From: Bittarella massiliensis (ex Durand et al. 2017)
GTDB taxonomy: Bacteria; Bacillota; Clostridia; Oscillospirales; Ruminococcaceae
Direction of reading: 5' to 3'
DNA length: 64,000 bases
NCBI RefSeq assembly: GCF_017566145.1
Contig: NZ_JABFCL010000001.1
Span: 62,001-126,000, forward strand
Of the stretch, positions 1-8,011 are shown piece by piece (within the stretch, counting starts at the first letter, position 1; every line of letters starts with the position of its first letter). The notes under the pieces were generated by a model. The model saw nothing but the letters and a program-made list of their open reading frames with translations. It was not told where the DNA came from and did no database searches. A program made the translations under genes and the position numbers.

Positions 1-868
1 CAATGACTCGGGCAAGGAGAAGTTCTCAGAGGCCACTGCCAAGCTGGCCCCCAGCAACGGGATCATCTCCATCTGGCTGGACGACCAGATGATCAGCTAC
101 CCCAATGTAAAGGATCACATCACCGACGGAATCGCCACCATCTCCGGCAACTTTGACGCCGAGAGCGCCAAGGAGTTGGCCGACAAGATCAACGCCGGCG
201 CCCTGCCCTTTGCCCTGACGGCCGACAACTACAACACCATCAACCCCACCCTGGGGCTGGATGCCAAAGACGCCATGGTGTTGGCCGGCGGGATCGCGCT
301 GCTGCTGGTCTGCCTGTACATGATCATCGTCTACCGGCTGCCGGGCGCTGTGGCCTCCATTGCCCTGGTGGGGCAGACGGCCGGCGCCATCGCCGCCATC
401 TCGGGCTATTTTGCCCCCTTCCCCAGCTTCACCCTCACCCTGCCGGGCATTGCGGGCATCGTCCTCGCCATCGGCATGGGGGTGGATGCCAACGTCATCA
501 CCGCCGAGCGCATCAAGGAAGAGCTGCGCTCCGGAAAATCGGTGAACGCGGCCCTTCAGTCCGGTTACAAGCGCGCGTTTTCCGCCATCTTTGACGGCAA
601 TATCACCGTCATCATCGTGGCCATCATCCTCATGGGGGCCTTTGGCCCGCCGGCAAGTATGTTTGCCACCCTGCTCAAACCCATCTTCCAGTTCTTCCCC
701 TCGGCCATCACCGGTTCGATCTACTCCTTCGGCTACACCCTGCTGGTGGGTGTGATCATGAACTTTGTCATGGGCATGGGCGCTTCACGGCTGATGCTCA
801 AGTCCGTCTCCAAGTTCAAGTGTTTTGGCTCCAAATGGCTGTACGGAGGTAAAAAAGATGAAGAGTAA
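1..868 (+). CDS. secD: Protein translocase subunit SecD, C-terminal part (5' end outside window)
   Basis: SecD works with SecF and YajC in the membrane, using the proton gradient to help the SecYEG channel release exported proteins. Only the C-terminal part is present; the reading frame is open from base 2. Seen: the end of the periplasmic P1 domain (GNFDAESAKELADKINAGALP), then about six membrane segments with the family signature GIAGIVLAIGMGVDANVIT and an AERIKEELR loop. The stop overlaps the secF start by about 11 bases, so the two are translationally coupled. The true start lies upstream of the window. Identification is firm. Confidence 0.96.
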   Translation, partial: NDSGKEKFSEATAKLAPSNGIISIWLDDQMISYPNVKDHITDGIATISGNFDAESAKELADKINAGALPFALTADNYNTINPTLGLDAKDAMVLAGGIALLLVCLYMIIVYRLPGAVASIALVGQTAGAIAAISGYFAPFPSFTLTLPGIAGIVLAIGMGVDANVITAERIKEELRSGKSVNAALQSGYKRAFSAIFDGNITVIIVAIILMGAFGPPASMFATLLKPIFQFFPSAITGSIYSFGYTLLVGVIMNFVMGMGASRLMLKSVSKFKCFGSKWLYGGKKDEE

Positions 869-1820
869 CATGAACATCGTCGCCAAGCGAAAAATCTTTT
901 TCACCATCTCCCTGGCCATTGTGGCGGTGACCATCCTGGTCTCGGTGATCTTCGGCGTCAAGCGGGACATCCAGTTTACTGGCGGCGCCATCATCACCTA
1001 TTCCTATCAGGGCGAGTTGGACAAATCCGCCTTTGAAAGCGAAATGAAGGCGGCTCTGGACGGCCAGCACCTCAACTTGCAGTACTCGCAAAACAGCGCC
1101 ACCGGCAAACAGAATGTGGTGGTCTCTCTGCCCAATTCGGGCAGCATCTCCATCGACAAGGTCAGCTCGATTCAGTCGATGCTCGATCAGAAGTTTGCCG
1201 CCAACGAGCTGACCCAGGAGTCGATCGACAGCGTCGACCCCACCATGGGCGGCGAGTTCTTCCTCAAGTGCATTGCCGCGGTGGTCTTTGCCGCTGTGCT
1301 GATGATCCTCTTCATCGCCCTGCGCTTTCGCAAGATCGGCGGTTGGTCGGCGGGTGTCATGGCTGTGGTGGCCCTGCTTCACGACGTGATCATGGTCTTT
1401 GCGGTCTTTACCCTCTGCCGCATCCCCCTCAACGACAACTTCATCGCCGTCGTTTTGACCATTTTGGGCTACTCGATCAACGATACCATCGTCATCTATG
1501 ACCGCATCCGCGAGAACACCCAGCTGCACCGCTCGATGCCGGTGGCCGAACGGGTCAACCTGAGCATCAACCAGAGTTTTGTGCGCACCATGAACACCAC
1601 CATCACCACTGTCATGGCCATGAGCGTGGTCTGCATCGTGGCGCTGATCTTCAACGTCACTACCATCCTGACCTTTGCCTTCCCCATGATCGTGGGCATG
1701 ATCTCCGGCGTCTACTCCAGTCTCTGCATCAGCGGTCCGCTGTGGGTGGTTTGGCAGGAGCACAAAGCCAAAAAGAAGGCCGAGGCGGCCAAAGCGCCCA
1801 AGGCCAAAAAGAAGAAGTAA
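858..1820 (+). CDS. secF: Protein translocase subunit SecF
   Basis: Partner of SecD in the accessory Sec translocase complex. The 320-aa length is normal. Seen: an N-terminal membrane segment after a short basic head, a periplasmic domain (GVKRDIQFTGGA), and a C-terminal five-helix block with the signature LTILGYSINDTIVIYDRIREN. The tail is Lys/Ala-rich. I chose the ATG at 858 because GGAGG lies 7-8 bases upstream and it overlaps the secD stop; a longer in-frame start at 825 lies inside secD and has no ribosome site. A strong terminator follows directly, so this ends the operon. Confidence 0.96.
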   Translation: MKSNMNIVAKRKIFFTISLAIVAVTILVSVIFGVKRDIQFTGGAIITYSYQGELDKSAFESEMKAALDGQHLNLQYSQNSATGKQNVVVSLPNSGSISIDKVSSIQSMLDQKFAANELTQESIDSVDPTMGGEFFLKCIAAVVFAAVLMILFIALRFRKIGGWSAGVMAVVALLHDVIMVFAVFTLCRIPLNDNFIAVVLTILGYSINDTIVIYDRIRENTQLHRSMPVAERVNLSINQSFVRTMNTTITTVMAMSVVCIVALIFNVTTILTFAFPMIVGMISGVYSSLCISGPLWVVWQEHKAKKKAEAAKAPKAKKKK

Positions 1821-1845
1821 ACTTTCCTGTTCTTTGCAATCAAAA

Positions 1846-1881
1846 AACACCCGCTGTCCAACGGACAGCGGGCGTTTTTTT
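1846..1881 (+). terminator. Rho-independent terminator after secDF
   Basis: The inverted repeat CGCTGTCC / GGACAGCG closes on a two-base loop and is followed by seven T. It sits 25 bases after the secF stop. Confidence 0.9.
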
Positions 1882-1894
1882 GGCCCGTACAGAG

Positions 1895-1924
1895 TTGCAA
1901 TTTATCAAAAAATCTCCTATACTA
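1895..1924 (+). promoter_or_regulatory. Sigma-A promoter of the orphan region upstream of the nrdR cluster
   Basis: TTGCAA, an 18-base spacer, then TATACT. It lies just behind the secF terminator and points into a 470-base stretch that has no convincing gene. Confidence 0.55.
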
Positions 1925-1930
1925 AAAGGC

Positions 1931-2399
1931 GCCTGGCAAAAAGGGGAGGGGTGTTTTGTCTTTTTGCAGGTATGCAGGCTGGTTTTGCAAGCTCCCGACC
2001 GGGCGTGGCCGGAGAGAGAAAAAGGAAAAGTTCCCCAGGCCCTTGGGCAGCAAAAGACGACTTGGAGAGCCGCTTTTCCTCTGGGGGAGTACACTGTGAG
2101 GCGTCCAGGCTCCTTCCCGCGACAGGGTGAAAAATGCCCTCTCTTCCGGTGACAGGATACGGAGAACCCCCAACAGAAGGAAGGCGGACGGCTGCATCTC
2201 TGGCTGGAAAAGCCACCGCAGAGCATCTGCCTGTCCAGCAAGGAAAATGGCAAATTGTTCAGATGGTGAGCCAAATCTGTGAAAACAGTAAGTTTATAAG
2301 CATTTGCTTAGTCGATGAAAAAATTGTCGAATGTTTTGGGTTGTCTTTTGTCGGATTCCAACGTATACTTTTTCATAATACATGTATGGAGGAATCAAA
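1931..2399 (+). other. Gene-free region of about 470 nt, possible structured RNA or long leader
   Basis: No open frame here has a ribosome site or a recognisable protein. The frames in the region overlap in all phases and look like chance. Downstream of the promoter there are several possible stems: CCTGGCAAAAAG (1932-1943) with CTTTTTGCAGG (1960-1970), CCCC-CAG arms near 2033 and 2091, and a TGGCT-GGAAA-AGCCA hairpin near 2203. Parts faintly resemble cobalamin riboswitch blocks (CCGGTGA near 2146, GCCACCG near 2212), but the required order and the GGGAAGG block are missing. I cannot name the RNA. It ends at a second promoter that drives the small gene at 2400. Confidence 0.35.
2341..2369 (+). 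promoter_or_regulatory. Sigma-A promoter for the small gene and nrdR
   Basis: TTGTCT, 17-base spacer, TATACT, about 30 bases before the ATG at 2400. Confidence 0.6.
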
Positions 2400-2654
2400 A
2401 TGATTGTGAAGACAGCCTACACAGAAAATTTTGAAGAAAAGATCCGCTACGACCTGATTGGGGAGTATCGAGAATTGGATGAAGTCTACTATATTGGCTA
2501 TGGGTTTGAGGTGACAGCATATAGGAGCGGGGAGTCGCGCCGGATCGCCGATTTCACTTCGCTCCCCCGGCAGGCTGAAAAGGTCTTTCAGCTGCTGGTA
2601 GACTGTAAAGTTGCACCCCTTCAGCTCCAATACGTTTTGGAGGATTTGCTGTAA
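2400..2654 (+). CDS. Small conserved-looking protein of unknown function upstream of nrdR
   Basis: An 84-aa acidic, soluble protein with no signal peptide and no cysteine cluster. It begins [19 protein letters not shown] and has an aromatic core ([15 protein letters not shown]) that suggests beta strands followed by an alpha-helical tail. I chose the ATG at 2400 because GGAGG lies 8 bases upstream; an in-frame ATG at 2382 lacks a site. It has its own promoter and sits 28 bases before nrdR, so the two are probably cotranscribed. It may belong to the DUF6514-like small proteins of Clostridia, but I recall this only loosely. Function unknown. Confidence 0.75.
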   Translation: MIVKTAYTENFEEKIRYDLIGEYRELDEVYYIGYGFEVTAYRSGESRRIADFTSLPRQAEKVFQLLVDCKVAPLQLQYVLEDLL

Positions 2655-2682
2655 GGCGAGCACAGAGAGGGAGAAGAGCTAT

Positions 2683-3144
2683 ATGAAATGTCCGTTTTGT
2701 TCCTATACAGAGAGCAAGGTTGTCGATTCCCGTCCCACCGAGGAAGGGGAAAAGATTCGCCGCCGCCGGGAGTGTCTCAGCTGTGGCCGCCGCTTTACCA
2801 CCTATGAGGTGATCGAAAATCTGCCTCTCATCGTCATCAAAAAGGACAAGTCGAGGGAGCTGTTTGACAGGGACAAACTTCTGGGTGGGTTGATTCGGGC
2901 CTGCGAAAAGCGCCCCATCCCCTTGAGCCAGCTGGAGGAGTTGGCGGCTGACATCGAGACGTCCTTTCTCAACTCCTTGATGGGAGAGGTCACCTCTACT
3001 GAAATTGGCGAAAAGGTGATGGAGGAACTCAAGGCGATCGACGAGGTGGCCTACGTGCGATTCGCCTCGGTCTACCGGGAGTTCAAGGACATCAACTCCT
3101 TTATGGACGAACTCAAACGGCTGCTGCAAAAGGACGGAAAGTAG
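2683..3144 (+). CDS. nrdR: Transcriptional repressor NrdR
   Basis: NrdR binds NrdR boxes in ribonucleotide reductase promoters and represses them according to the ATP/dATP state. The 153-aa length is normal. Seen: an N-terminal zinc ribbon (CPFC near residue 3 and CLSCG near residue 31) with the conserved RRRREC stretch, then the ATP-cone ([19 protein letters not shown]). The C-terminal half has [11 protein letters not shown], typical of the family. The ATG at 2683 makes the protein begin MKCPFC as in homologues; the upstream extension in the same frame has no family match. No reductase gene is in the window. Confidence 0.96.
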   Translation: MKCPFCSYTESKVVDSRPTEEGEKIRRRRECLSCGRRFTTYEVIENLPLIVIKKDKSRELFDRDKLLGGLIRACEKRPIPLSQLEELAADIETSFLNSLMGEVTSTEIGEKVMEELKAIDEVAYVRFASVYREFKDINSFMDELKRLLQKDGK

Positions 3145-3185
3145 CGATTTTTCCGCGAAAAATAGAGCCTTGTCTATCAAGGCGA

Positions 3186-3233
3186 CAGTGGGGCGCCCGA
3201 GAACAAGTTCTCGAGCGCCCCACTGCCGTTTTT
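3186..3233 (+). terminator. Rho-independent terminator after nrdR
   Basis: A very long stem: CAGTGGGGCGC...GCGCCCCACTG with inner GAGAAC/GTTCTC arms, then a T run. It separates nrdR from the convergent minus-strand gene. Confidence 0.88.
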
Positions 3234-3245
3234 CGGAAAAGGGTA

Positions 3246-3623
3246 TTAGGTGAGGATTTCCCAGGTGATGTTGTCCCCTTTGAGGATGTGCTCCAAGTTG
3301 GAGCGGACCCCGTAGCACTCGCCCAGGTAGAGGGAGAGGTCCCCCTTTTCCAAATAGCCCTGCATCTTGTAGATGGACACTCCAATGTCCTCTACATTTT
3401 TGCGGTTGGTAAACAGGTTGATGAGCTGTTTGCTGTCCTCCCAGGACTGCATCAGCTTTTCGTTCTTTTCCGGCAGCTGTTCGCTGCTGTCGGTGGCCAG
3501 CAAGATGACCTCGTTGAGCCTGCCGTTGATGTCGTTGTAGCAGTTGGTGAGAATTTGGGTCGAGGTCACGGCCAGGGCCACGGAAAGGGCGAAGATGCTC
3601 AGGGCGAGGATGACGCGCTTCAC
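3246..3623 (-). CDS. DUF4363 family protein
   Basis: 125 aa with one N-terminal membrane segment (residues about 4-24, MKRVILALSIFALSVALAVT) and an extracytoplasmic helical domain containing SWEDSKQLINLFTNR and IGVSIYKMQGYLEKGD. This pattern fits the small DUF4363 proteins of spore-forming Clostridia, which are often encoded next to DUF421 genes, as here. Function is unknown. It lies 65 bases downstream of the DUF421 gene on the same strand, probably in one operon, and ends against the nrdR terminator. Confidence 0.8.
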   Translation of the reverse strand: MKRVILALSIFALSVALAVTSTQILTNCYNDINGRLNEVILLATDSSEQLPEKNEKLMQSWEDSKQLINLFTNRKNVEDIGVSIYKMQGYLEKGDLSLYLGECYGVRSNLEHILKGDNITWEILT

Positions 3624-3688
3624 GAAACCGCCTCCTTTTATACTGTAAAGTGAAATGCCTTTTCAGGGATGAATGGGTGGGAAGGGAA

Positions 3689-4363
3689 TCAGCTCCCCTC
3701 TTTTTTTACAATGCGAATATTGCGATAGCTGTCGCAGGTCATGAGAAATACGTCGGGAACGCGGCAGTGGCTGGCAGCCAGCTTCTCCTCTACAAACTGG
3801 CGGTCGATCCCGCAGTCGCGCAGGGCCTGTTCCATCAACTTGCCGTCGCTGATGACCACCAGCTGGGGGGTGGGGTCGGTGCCGGCGATCTGCATATCCT
3901 TATTCTGTACGGTGGCGGCGGAGAAGCGCTGGAGCACGCTGAGTTTGCCGTTGGTCTCGACGATGGCATAGTAGACGTCCTCCAGGGAGAAGATGTCCTT
4001 GAGGCGCAGTTCCTCCAGCAGGTCCTCCACGGTCATCCGCAGCTTTTCCAACTCATTTTGCACGATCTTCCCCTCCCGCACCACCACAATGGGGGTGCCG
4101 GTGACCATCTTGCGGAAGCGGTTGCTCTTGAGGGAGAAGAAGGAGAGAAACACCTCGTAGCAGATGATCAAAAAGATGGGCAGGATGCCGGCTAAAATGG
4201 GAATATCGGTGTTTTCGATGGGCAGGGAGACAATGTTGGAGATGAGGATGGTGGTCACCAATTCAGAGGGCTGCATCTCGCTGATCTGCCGTTTTCCCAT
4301 CAGTCGCAGGGCTATGATGACGATGGCGTAAAGTATCGTCGTGCGCACAATCAAAACTAACAT
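3689..4363 (-). CDS. DUF421 (YetF-like) membrane protein
   Basis: 224 aa. Three N-terminal membrane segments contain the family motif LRLMGKRQISEMQPSELV (residues about 20-37). A cytoplasmic alpha/beta domain follows, with the duplicated pattern TPIVVVREGKI and PQLVVISDGK. Family members are found in many spore formers; their activity is not settled. The ATG at 4363 matches the family N-terminus and has AGGTGA upstream; the open frame continues far upstream, but that part is only antisense to the germination gene. It is divergent from gerA, with a candidate forespore promoter between them. Confidence 0.87.
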   Translation of the reverse strand: MLVLIVRTTILYAIVIIALRLMGKRQISEMQPSELVTTILISNIVSLPIENTDIPILAGILPIFLIICYEVFLSFFSLKSNRFRKMVTGTPIVVVREGKIVQNELEKLRMTVEDLLEELRLKDIFSLEDVYYAIVETNGKLSVLQRFSAATVQNKDMQIAGTDPTPQLVVISDGKLMEQALRDCGIDRQFVEEKLAASHCRVPDVFLMTCDSYRNIRIVKKEGS

Positions 4364-4378
4364 AACATCACCTATCGC

Positions 4379-4407
4379 TAGTATGGTGGCAGCCGCCCCT
4401 ATTATGT
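4379..4407 (-). promoter_or_regulatory. Candidate sigma-G/F promoter for the DUF421-DUF4363 pair
   Basis: On the minus strand: ACATA, 17 bases, CATACTA. The -10 matches the forespore consensus exactly and the -35 in four of five positions. The implied leader is only about 10 bases, which weakens the call. Confidence 0.35.
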
Positions 4408-4435
4408 ATGAAGCGGTGGAAAAAAGGCCAGAATA
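4406..4435 (+). promoter_or_regulatory. Candidate sigma-G promoter for the gerABC operon
   Basis: GTATG, 18 bases, CAGAATA. The -35 is a full match to the sigma-G pattern and the -10 matches at six of seven positions. Its -35 overlaps that of the divergent DUF421 promoter. The leader would be short. Confidence 0.35.
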
Positions 4436-4456
4436 GGCCAGAGAGAGGTGATGGAA

Positions 4457-5935
4457 ATGAGGCTGTGCGCCAACTTGACGGAGAACATCGTCGCCCTGCG
4501 GGCGATGGTCGAAAACAGCTCCGATTTTTTGAACAAATCCATCCATTTGGCGGGGCATCGGTGTGAACTGGTCTTCTGCGAGGGGATGATCGGCATCGGC
4601 ACCCTGGCGGAGCTGATTGTCGAGCCCCTGCGGGAGTACCGGGACGCGCATATCCAGGGGCCGGAAGAACTCTTTTTGACCCTGGGGCGGACCGATTTTT
4701 TGGCCGCCGACCAGAAGGTGGTCCTCACCCGGGAAGAGGTGCTTCAGTTTGCCATGTCCGGCTTTGCGGTGCTGCTCATCGACGGCTGTGAAAAGGGGCT
4801 GGCTCTGGGGGTACAGGGATTCAATTTTCGCTCCATCTCTGAACCGGGAAACGAGCAGAATATGCGGGGGAGCAGGGAGGGCTTTGTGGAGGCCGCCCGC
4901 ATCAACCTGACCATGATCCGCCGGCGGATGAAGAGCCCACACCTGAAATTTGAATATATGAACCTGGGCAGCGAGAGCAAGACCGACGTCTTTTTGGTCT
5001 ACATGACCGACAAGGTCAGCGCCAAGGTGTTGGCGGAGATCAAGGAGCGGATGGGCACCATCCGCCTGGAGGCCATCCTGGACAGTGGATACGTGACCCC
5101 GTTTTTGGACAAGAAAAACGCCTCGCTCTTCTCTGGGGTGGGGTATACCGAGCGCCCGGACACCCTCTGCGGCAAGATCATGGAGGGCCGGGTGGGAATC
5201 CTCGTCGACGGCACCCCCTTTGTGCTGGTGGCGCCTTACCTCTTCAGCGAAAATTTTCAATCGCTGGACGATTATGCCCAGCGGCCCTACTATGTGACCT
5301 TTATCCGCTGTTTAAAGTTTTTGGCCTTTACAATCAGCTTTCTCCTCCCTGGCGGCTACGTGGCGGTGGTGACACACCACCCGGAGTTGCTGCACAAGGA
5401 ACTGCTGGTCAAGATCATCGAGGCACAGCAGGGAACGCCGTTCCCCTTGATGGTGGAGGCCCTCATCATCCACATCATCTTTGAGATCATGAGAGAGGCG
5501 GGGCTGCGGCTGCCCAAATCGGTGGGGCATGCCGTCAGCATTGTCGGGGCCCTGGTCATCGGCGATGCGGCGGTCTCGGCCGGCCTCATCGGCACCCCCA
5601 TGGTGCTGATCGTGGCCCTGACGGCTGTCAGCTCCTTTGTGGTGCCAAACCTCTACGAGCCGGTGACCATCCTCAAGTTTGCCTTTATCCTGCTGGGGGG
5701 CTTTTGGGGGCTCTACGGCATTGCCCTGGGGCTGTTGGCGCTGCTGCTCAACCTCTGTTCCATCAACACCTTCGGCATCCCCTACACCAGTCCCATCTCC
5801 CCCTTTGGCAAGGCGGCGTTTCGCGATGTCTTTGTGCGGGCCAGCTGGACCACCCTGCAGAGGGGGCACAGCGGCATTGTGCAGGACCTGCCCGGCTCCT
5901 CGGTGCAGAGCGATGGGGGGCACGGCGATGCATAA
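4457..5935 (+). CDS. GerA-family spore germination protein, A subunit
   Basis: The A subunit of a germinant receptor in the spore inner membrane. The protein is about 492 aa. The N-terminal soluble half carries GTLAELIVEPL and the family block GSREGFVEAARINLTMIRRRM (split around residue 140). The C-terminal half has about five membrane segments, including PFPLMVEALIIHIIFEIMRE and LRLPKSVGHAVSIVGALVIG. GTG at 4448, ATG at 4451 and ATG at 4457 are all in frame; I chose 4457 because GAGAGG ends 8 bases before it. The gene overlaps the next by 8 bases. It resembles GerKA/GerAA, but I cannot assign a germinant. Confidence 0.93.
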   Translation: MRLCANLTENIVALRAMVENSSDFLNKSIHLAGHRCELVFCEGMIGIGTLAELIVEPLREYRDAHIQGPEELFLTLGRTDFLAADQKVVLTREEVLQFAMSGFAVLLIDGCEKGLALGVQGFNFRSISEPGNEQNMRGSREGFVEAARINLTMIRRRMKSPHLKFEYMNLGSESKTDVFLVYMTDKVSAKVLAEIKERMGTIRLEAILDSGYVTPFLDKKNASLFSGVGYTERPDTLCGKIMEGRVGILVDGTPFVLVAPYLFSENFQSLDDYAQRPYYVTFIRCLKFLAFTISFLLPGGYVAVVTHHPELLHKELLVKIIEAQQGTPFPLMVEALIIHIIFEIMREAGLRLPKSVGHAVSIVGALVIGDAAVSAGLIGTPMVLIVALTAVSSFVVPNLYEPVTILKFAFILLGGFWGLYGIALGLLALLLNLCSINTFGIPYTSPISPFGKAAFRDVFVRASWTTLQRGHSGIVQDLPGSSVQSDGGHGDA

Positions 5936-7040
5936 GGGAATACAGTATATCGGCCGCAAACAGTTTGTCCTGCTGCTGGTTCTCTCCAATCTCTTTAGTT
6001 ACCTCACCTACTACCCCCGCGCCTCTGCAGGGCAGGTCGCCTTTGGCTCCAGCATTGCCGGTCTGGTTTTGGGAAATCTGGCCGTATGGGGGATCGGCGC
6101 CCTCTTTTTCGCGCTGGAGGACGGCACCGGCAAGAATCTCTGTGACTTCATGCTTCTGTACAACCGGCCCCTGGGGCGACTCTACAACGGGCTGTTGGCG
6201 ATCTTTTTGGGGCTGTCCGCCGCCCACTCCATCTGTGGATTTGTTCGCTTTCTCAACCGGGAGATCTTTCCCCAGAGCAGCTATCTGATCTTTTTGATCC
6301 CCTTTTTGGGGGTGCTGCTCTTCGGCGTGGTGGTGGGGATCGAGAGTTTTGCCCGCACCGCGTCGGTGATCTTTGTCTGCGCCGCCCTCTCCATCGCCCT
6401 CATCTTCTTCGGCACGGTGGGGAACGTGGAACCCTCGGCCCTGCGGGCCTATTCGCAGGTGCGATGGAGTGGGCTCTGGGGAACCTTTGTCGCCGTCTTG
6501 CAGTCCAACGTGGAACTCCTGCTCCTCTTCACCCTGATCAAGCATCTGGCACAGCGCACCCCTTCAGTCTTTCAGAGCTATTTTTGGCTGGCCACCGGCG
6601 GAGCAGTGGGCCTCTCCCTGCTGGTGAAACTGGCCCTGGGAAACTATGCCCAGCTGCAACAGTACCCCTTTTACGCCCTGGCAGTCTCCTCTGACCTGTC
6701 GGTGGTGCAGCGGCTGGACTCTTTTTACCTGGTCATCTGGGTGCTCATCTCCTTTGTGCGGGTGACCGCCCTGCTTCTCGCCCTCTGCACCGCCCTGCAG
6801 GGGGTTCTGCACGACTGCCGTTACAACAGCGGGGTTTGGGCAGCTTTGGCTCTGGTGTCCGCCCTCTCGGCGGCGGTGGGAGCTAGCAGCCGGCTATACG
6901 AGTGGCTCACAGCTGTGGTCAAGGGGTGCTTTGCCCCTCTGACTTTGGCGCTGCTGCCCCTGCTCTATGTGTTTTACAAGCGGGCAGTGAACAGAGGGGG
7001 AAAGGGGAGAGGAGGTGCCCGCGGTGAAGCGGTTCACTAG
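5928..7040 (+). CDS. GerA-family spore germination protein, B subunit (amino-acid-permease fold)
   Basis: 370 aa with about ten hydrophobic segments: the B subunit, related to the APC transporters, thought to bind the germinant. Seen: the early motif IGRKQFVLLLVLSNLFSYLTYYPR, which corresponds to the family's Q/I-S-x-x-Q...P-x start, and regular helices to the end, finishing with a short basic cytoplasmic tail. The ATG at 5928 overlaps the A-subunit stop; an ATG at 5913 is also possible. The open frame upstream of this is antisense or shadow. It overlaps the C-subunit start. Confidence 0.9.
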   Translation: MHKGIQYIGRKQFVLLLVLSNLFSYLTYYPRASAGQVAFGSSIAGLVLGNLAVWGIGALFFALEDGTGKNLCDFMLLYNRPLGRLYNGLLAIFLGLSAAHSICGFVRFLNREIFPQSSYLIFLIPFLGVLLFGVVVGIESFARTASVIFVCAALSIALIFFGTVGNVEPSALRAYSQVRWSGLWGTFVAVLQSNVELLLLFTLIKHLAQRTPSVFQSYFWLATGGAVGLSLLVKLALGNYAQLQQYPFYALAVSSDLSVVQRLDSFYLVIWVLISFVRVTALLLALCTALQGVLHDCRYNSGVWAALALVSALSAAVGASSRLYEWLTAVVKGCFAPLTLALLPLLYVFYKRAVNRGGKGRGGARGEAVH

Positions 7041-7872
7041 TGTGGCGACGGCCTTGATCTGCTGTCTATTGCTGCTCACCGGCTGTGCCGACGGGCAGCA
7101 GATCAGCCGCCGCAAGATCGTTCGCGCCCTGGCGCTGCAGGGAGATGAGCGCGGCTACACGGCGATTCTCTGCATCCTACAGCCGGAGGAGAACCAATAC
7201 CTCCCCCTGTGGGGGGAGAACCTGGACGATTTGCAGCGCCAGCTCTCCCAACGGGAAGTCTTTTTGGACAGCGCCGACCAGGTTTTTGTCTCCGACGAAC
7301 TGGTCTACCGCGGAAATTTACCTTTGCTTCGGCAGTTCTTCATTGAACAGCTGCGCATCCGCCCGAGTGCCAAGGTTTACGCCTATACCGGCGAATACAG
7401 CGAGGAGTGGATGGGTCTCACCCGGGAGGAAAACGGCCAGTTCGGTTTTGCCGAAGTGCGCGACCTGGCCGACGAGAGGATCACCCTGCCGGTCATTGAG
7501 ACAGGGCCGCTGGGGGCGGGGGCGGTGCGGGCTCTCCGCGCGGAAGAGGAGCGCTCTTACCCCCTTGGCTCCCAGGAATACCTGGGCTACCTCCTGCTCA
7601 ACCGGCGGCTGGACGGCTACAAGAGCGAGTGGGGGCTGATCGCCAGCACCGCCCCCTACATTCAGCCCGGTGAGGGGAGGAGGGAGAGTGTGGTCACGGT
7701 GTCTGTGCGCACCTCTCCCCAGGTGACTGAAAAAAAGCTGATAGAGGCTGTCGAAAGTTATCAAAAGCTGTGTGAAGATCGGTGCTGCAAACCCATTGAT
7801 CTGTTGGAGGACGAGGTGTTTGAGGTTTCGGTATGGCAGAAAAATGGAGACTCTTTTAGAGAAATTTTGTGA
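7024..7872 (+). CDS. GerC-type spore germination lipoprotein, short form
   Basis: 282 aa with a lipoprotein signal: basic start, hydrophobic core, then lipobox LLTGC with Cys at about residue 20. The position directly after the A and B subunits identifies it as the C subunit, which is anchored on the outer face of the inner spore membrane. GerC proteins are usually about 370-400 aa and start the mature protein with C-W-D; here it is C-A-D and about 100 residues shorter. The N-terminal half (DSADQVFVSDELVYRGNLP) and the C-terminal domain (TSPQVTEKKLIEAVES) are still recognisable. I chose GTG 7024 because GGAGG is 8 bases upstream. The last gene of the operon. Confidence 0.82.
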   Translation: MKRFTSVATALICCLLLLTGCADGQQISRRKIVRALALQGDERGYTAILCILQPEENQYLPLWGENLDDLQRQLSQREVFLDSADQVFVSDELVYRGNLPLLRQFFIEQLRIRPSAKVYAYTGEYSEEWMGLTREENGQFGFAEVRDLADERITLPVIETGPLGAGAVRALRAEEERSYPLGSQEYLGYLLLNRRLDGYKSEWGLIASTAPYIQPGEGRRESVVTVSVRTSPQVTEKKLIEAVESYQKLCEDRCCKPIDLLEDEVFEVSVWQKNGDSFREIL

Positions 7873-7957
7873 CCATTGCCAGATTCTGAGAGATTGCTGG
7901 CAAACGTTTGCACAGTTTTCGGCGGGCAGAGTGACCATTGCCGCGTCCCCCGCACAG

Positions 7958-7996
7958 AAAAGCGGCCAGGCCGAATGAATCGGTCTGGCCGCTTTT
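7958..7996. terminator. Bidirectional terminator between gerC and the FAD dehydrogenase
   Basis: AAAAGCGGCCAG...CTGGCCGCTTTT stem with A and T runs on either side. It serves the two convergent genes. Confidence 0.85.
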
Positions 7997-8011
7997 GCAA
8001 AGGGGAAAATC

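Noticed and set aside
2100-2235. Cobalamin riboswitch upstream of nrdR
   Set aside because: CCGGTGA, a C-rich run and GCCACCG look similar, but the spacing is wrong, there is no GGGAAGG block and no ribosome-site or terminator switch. I keep the region as unknown.
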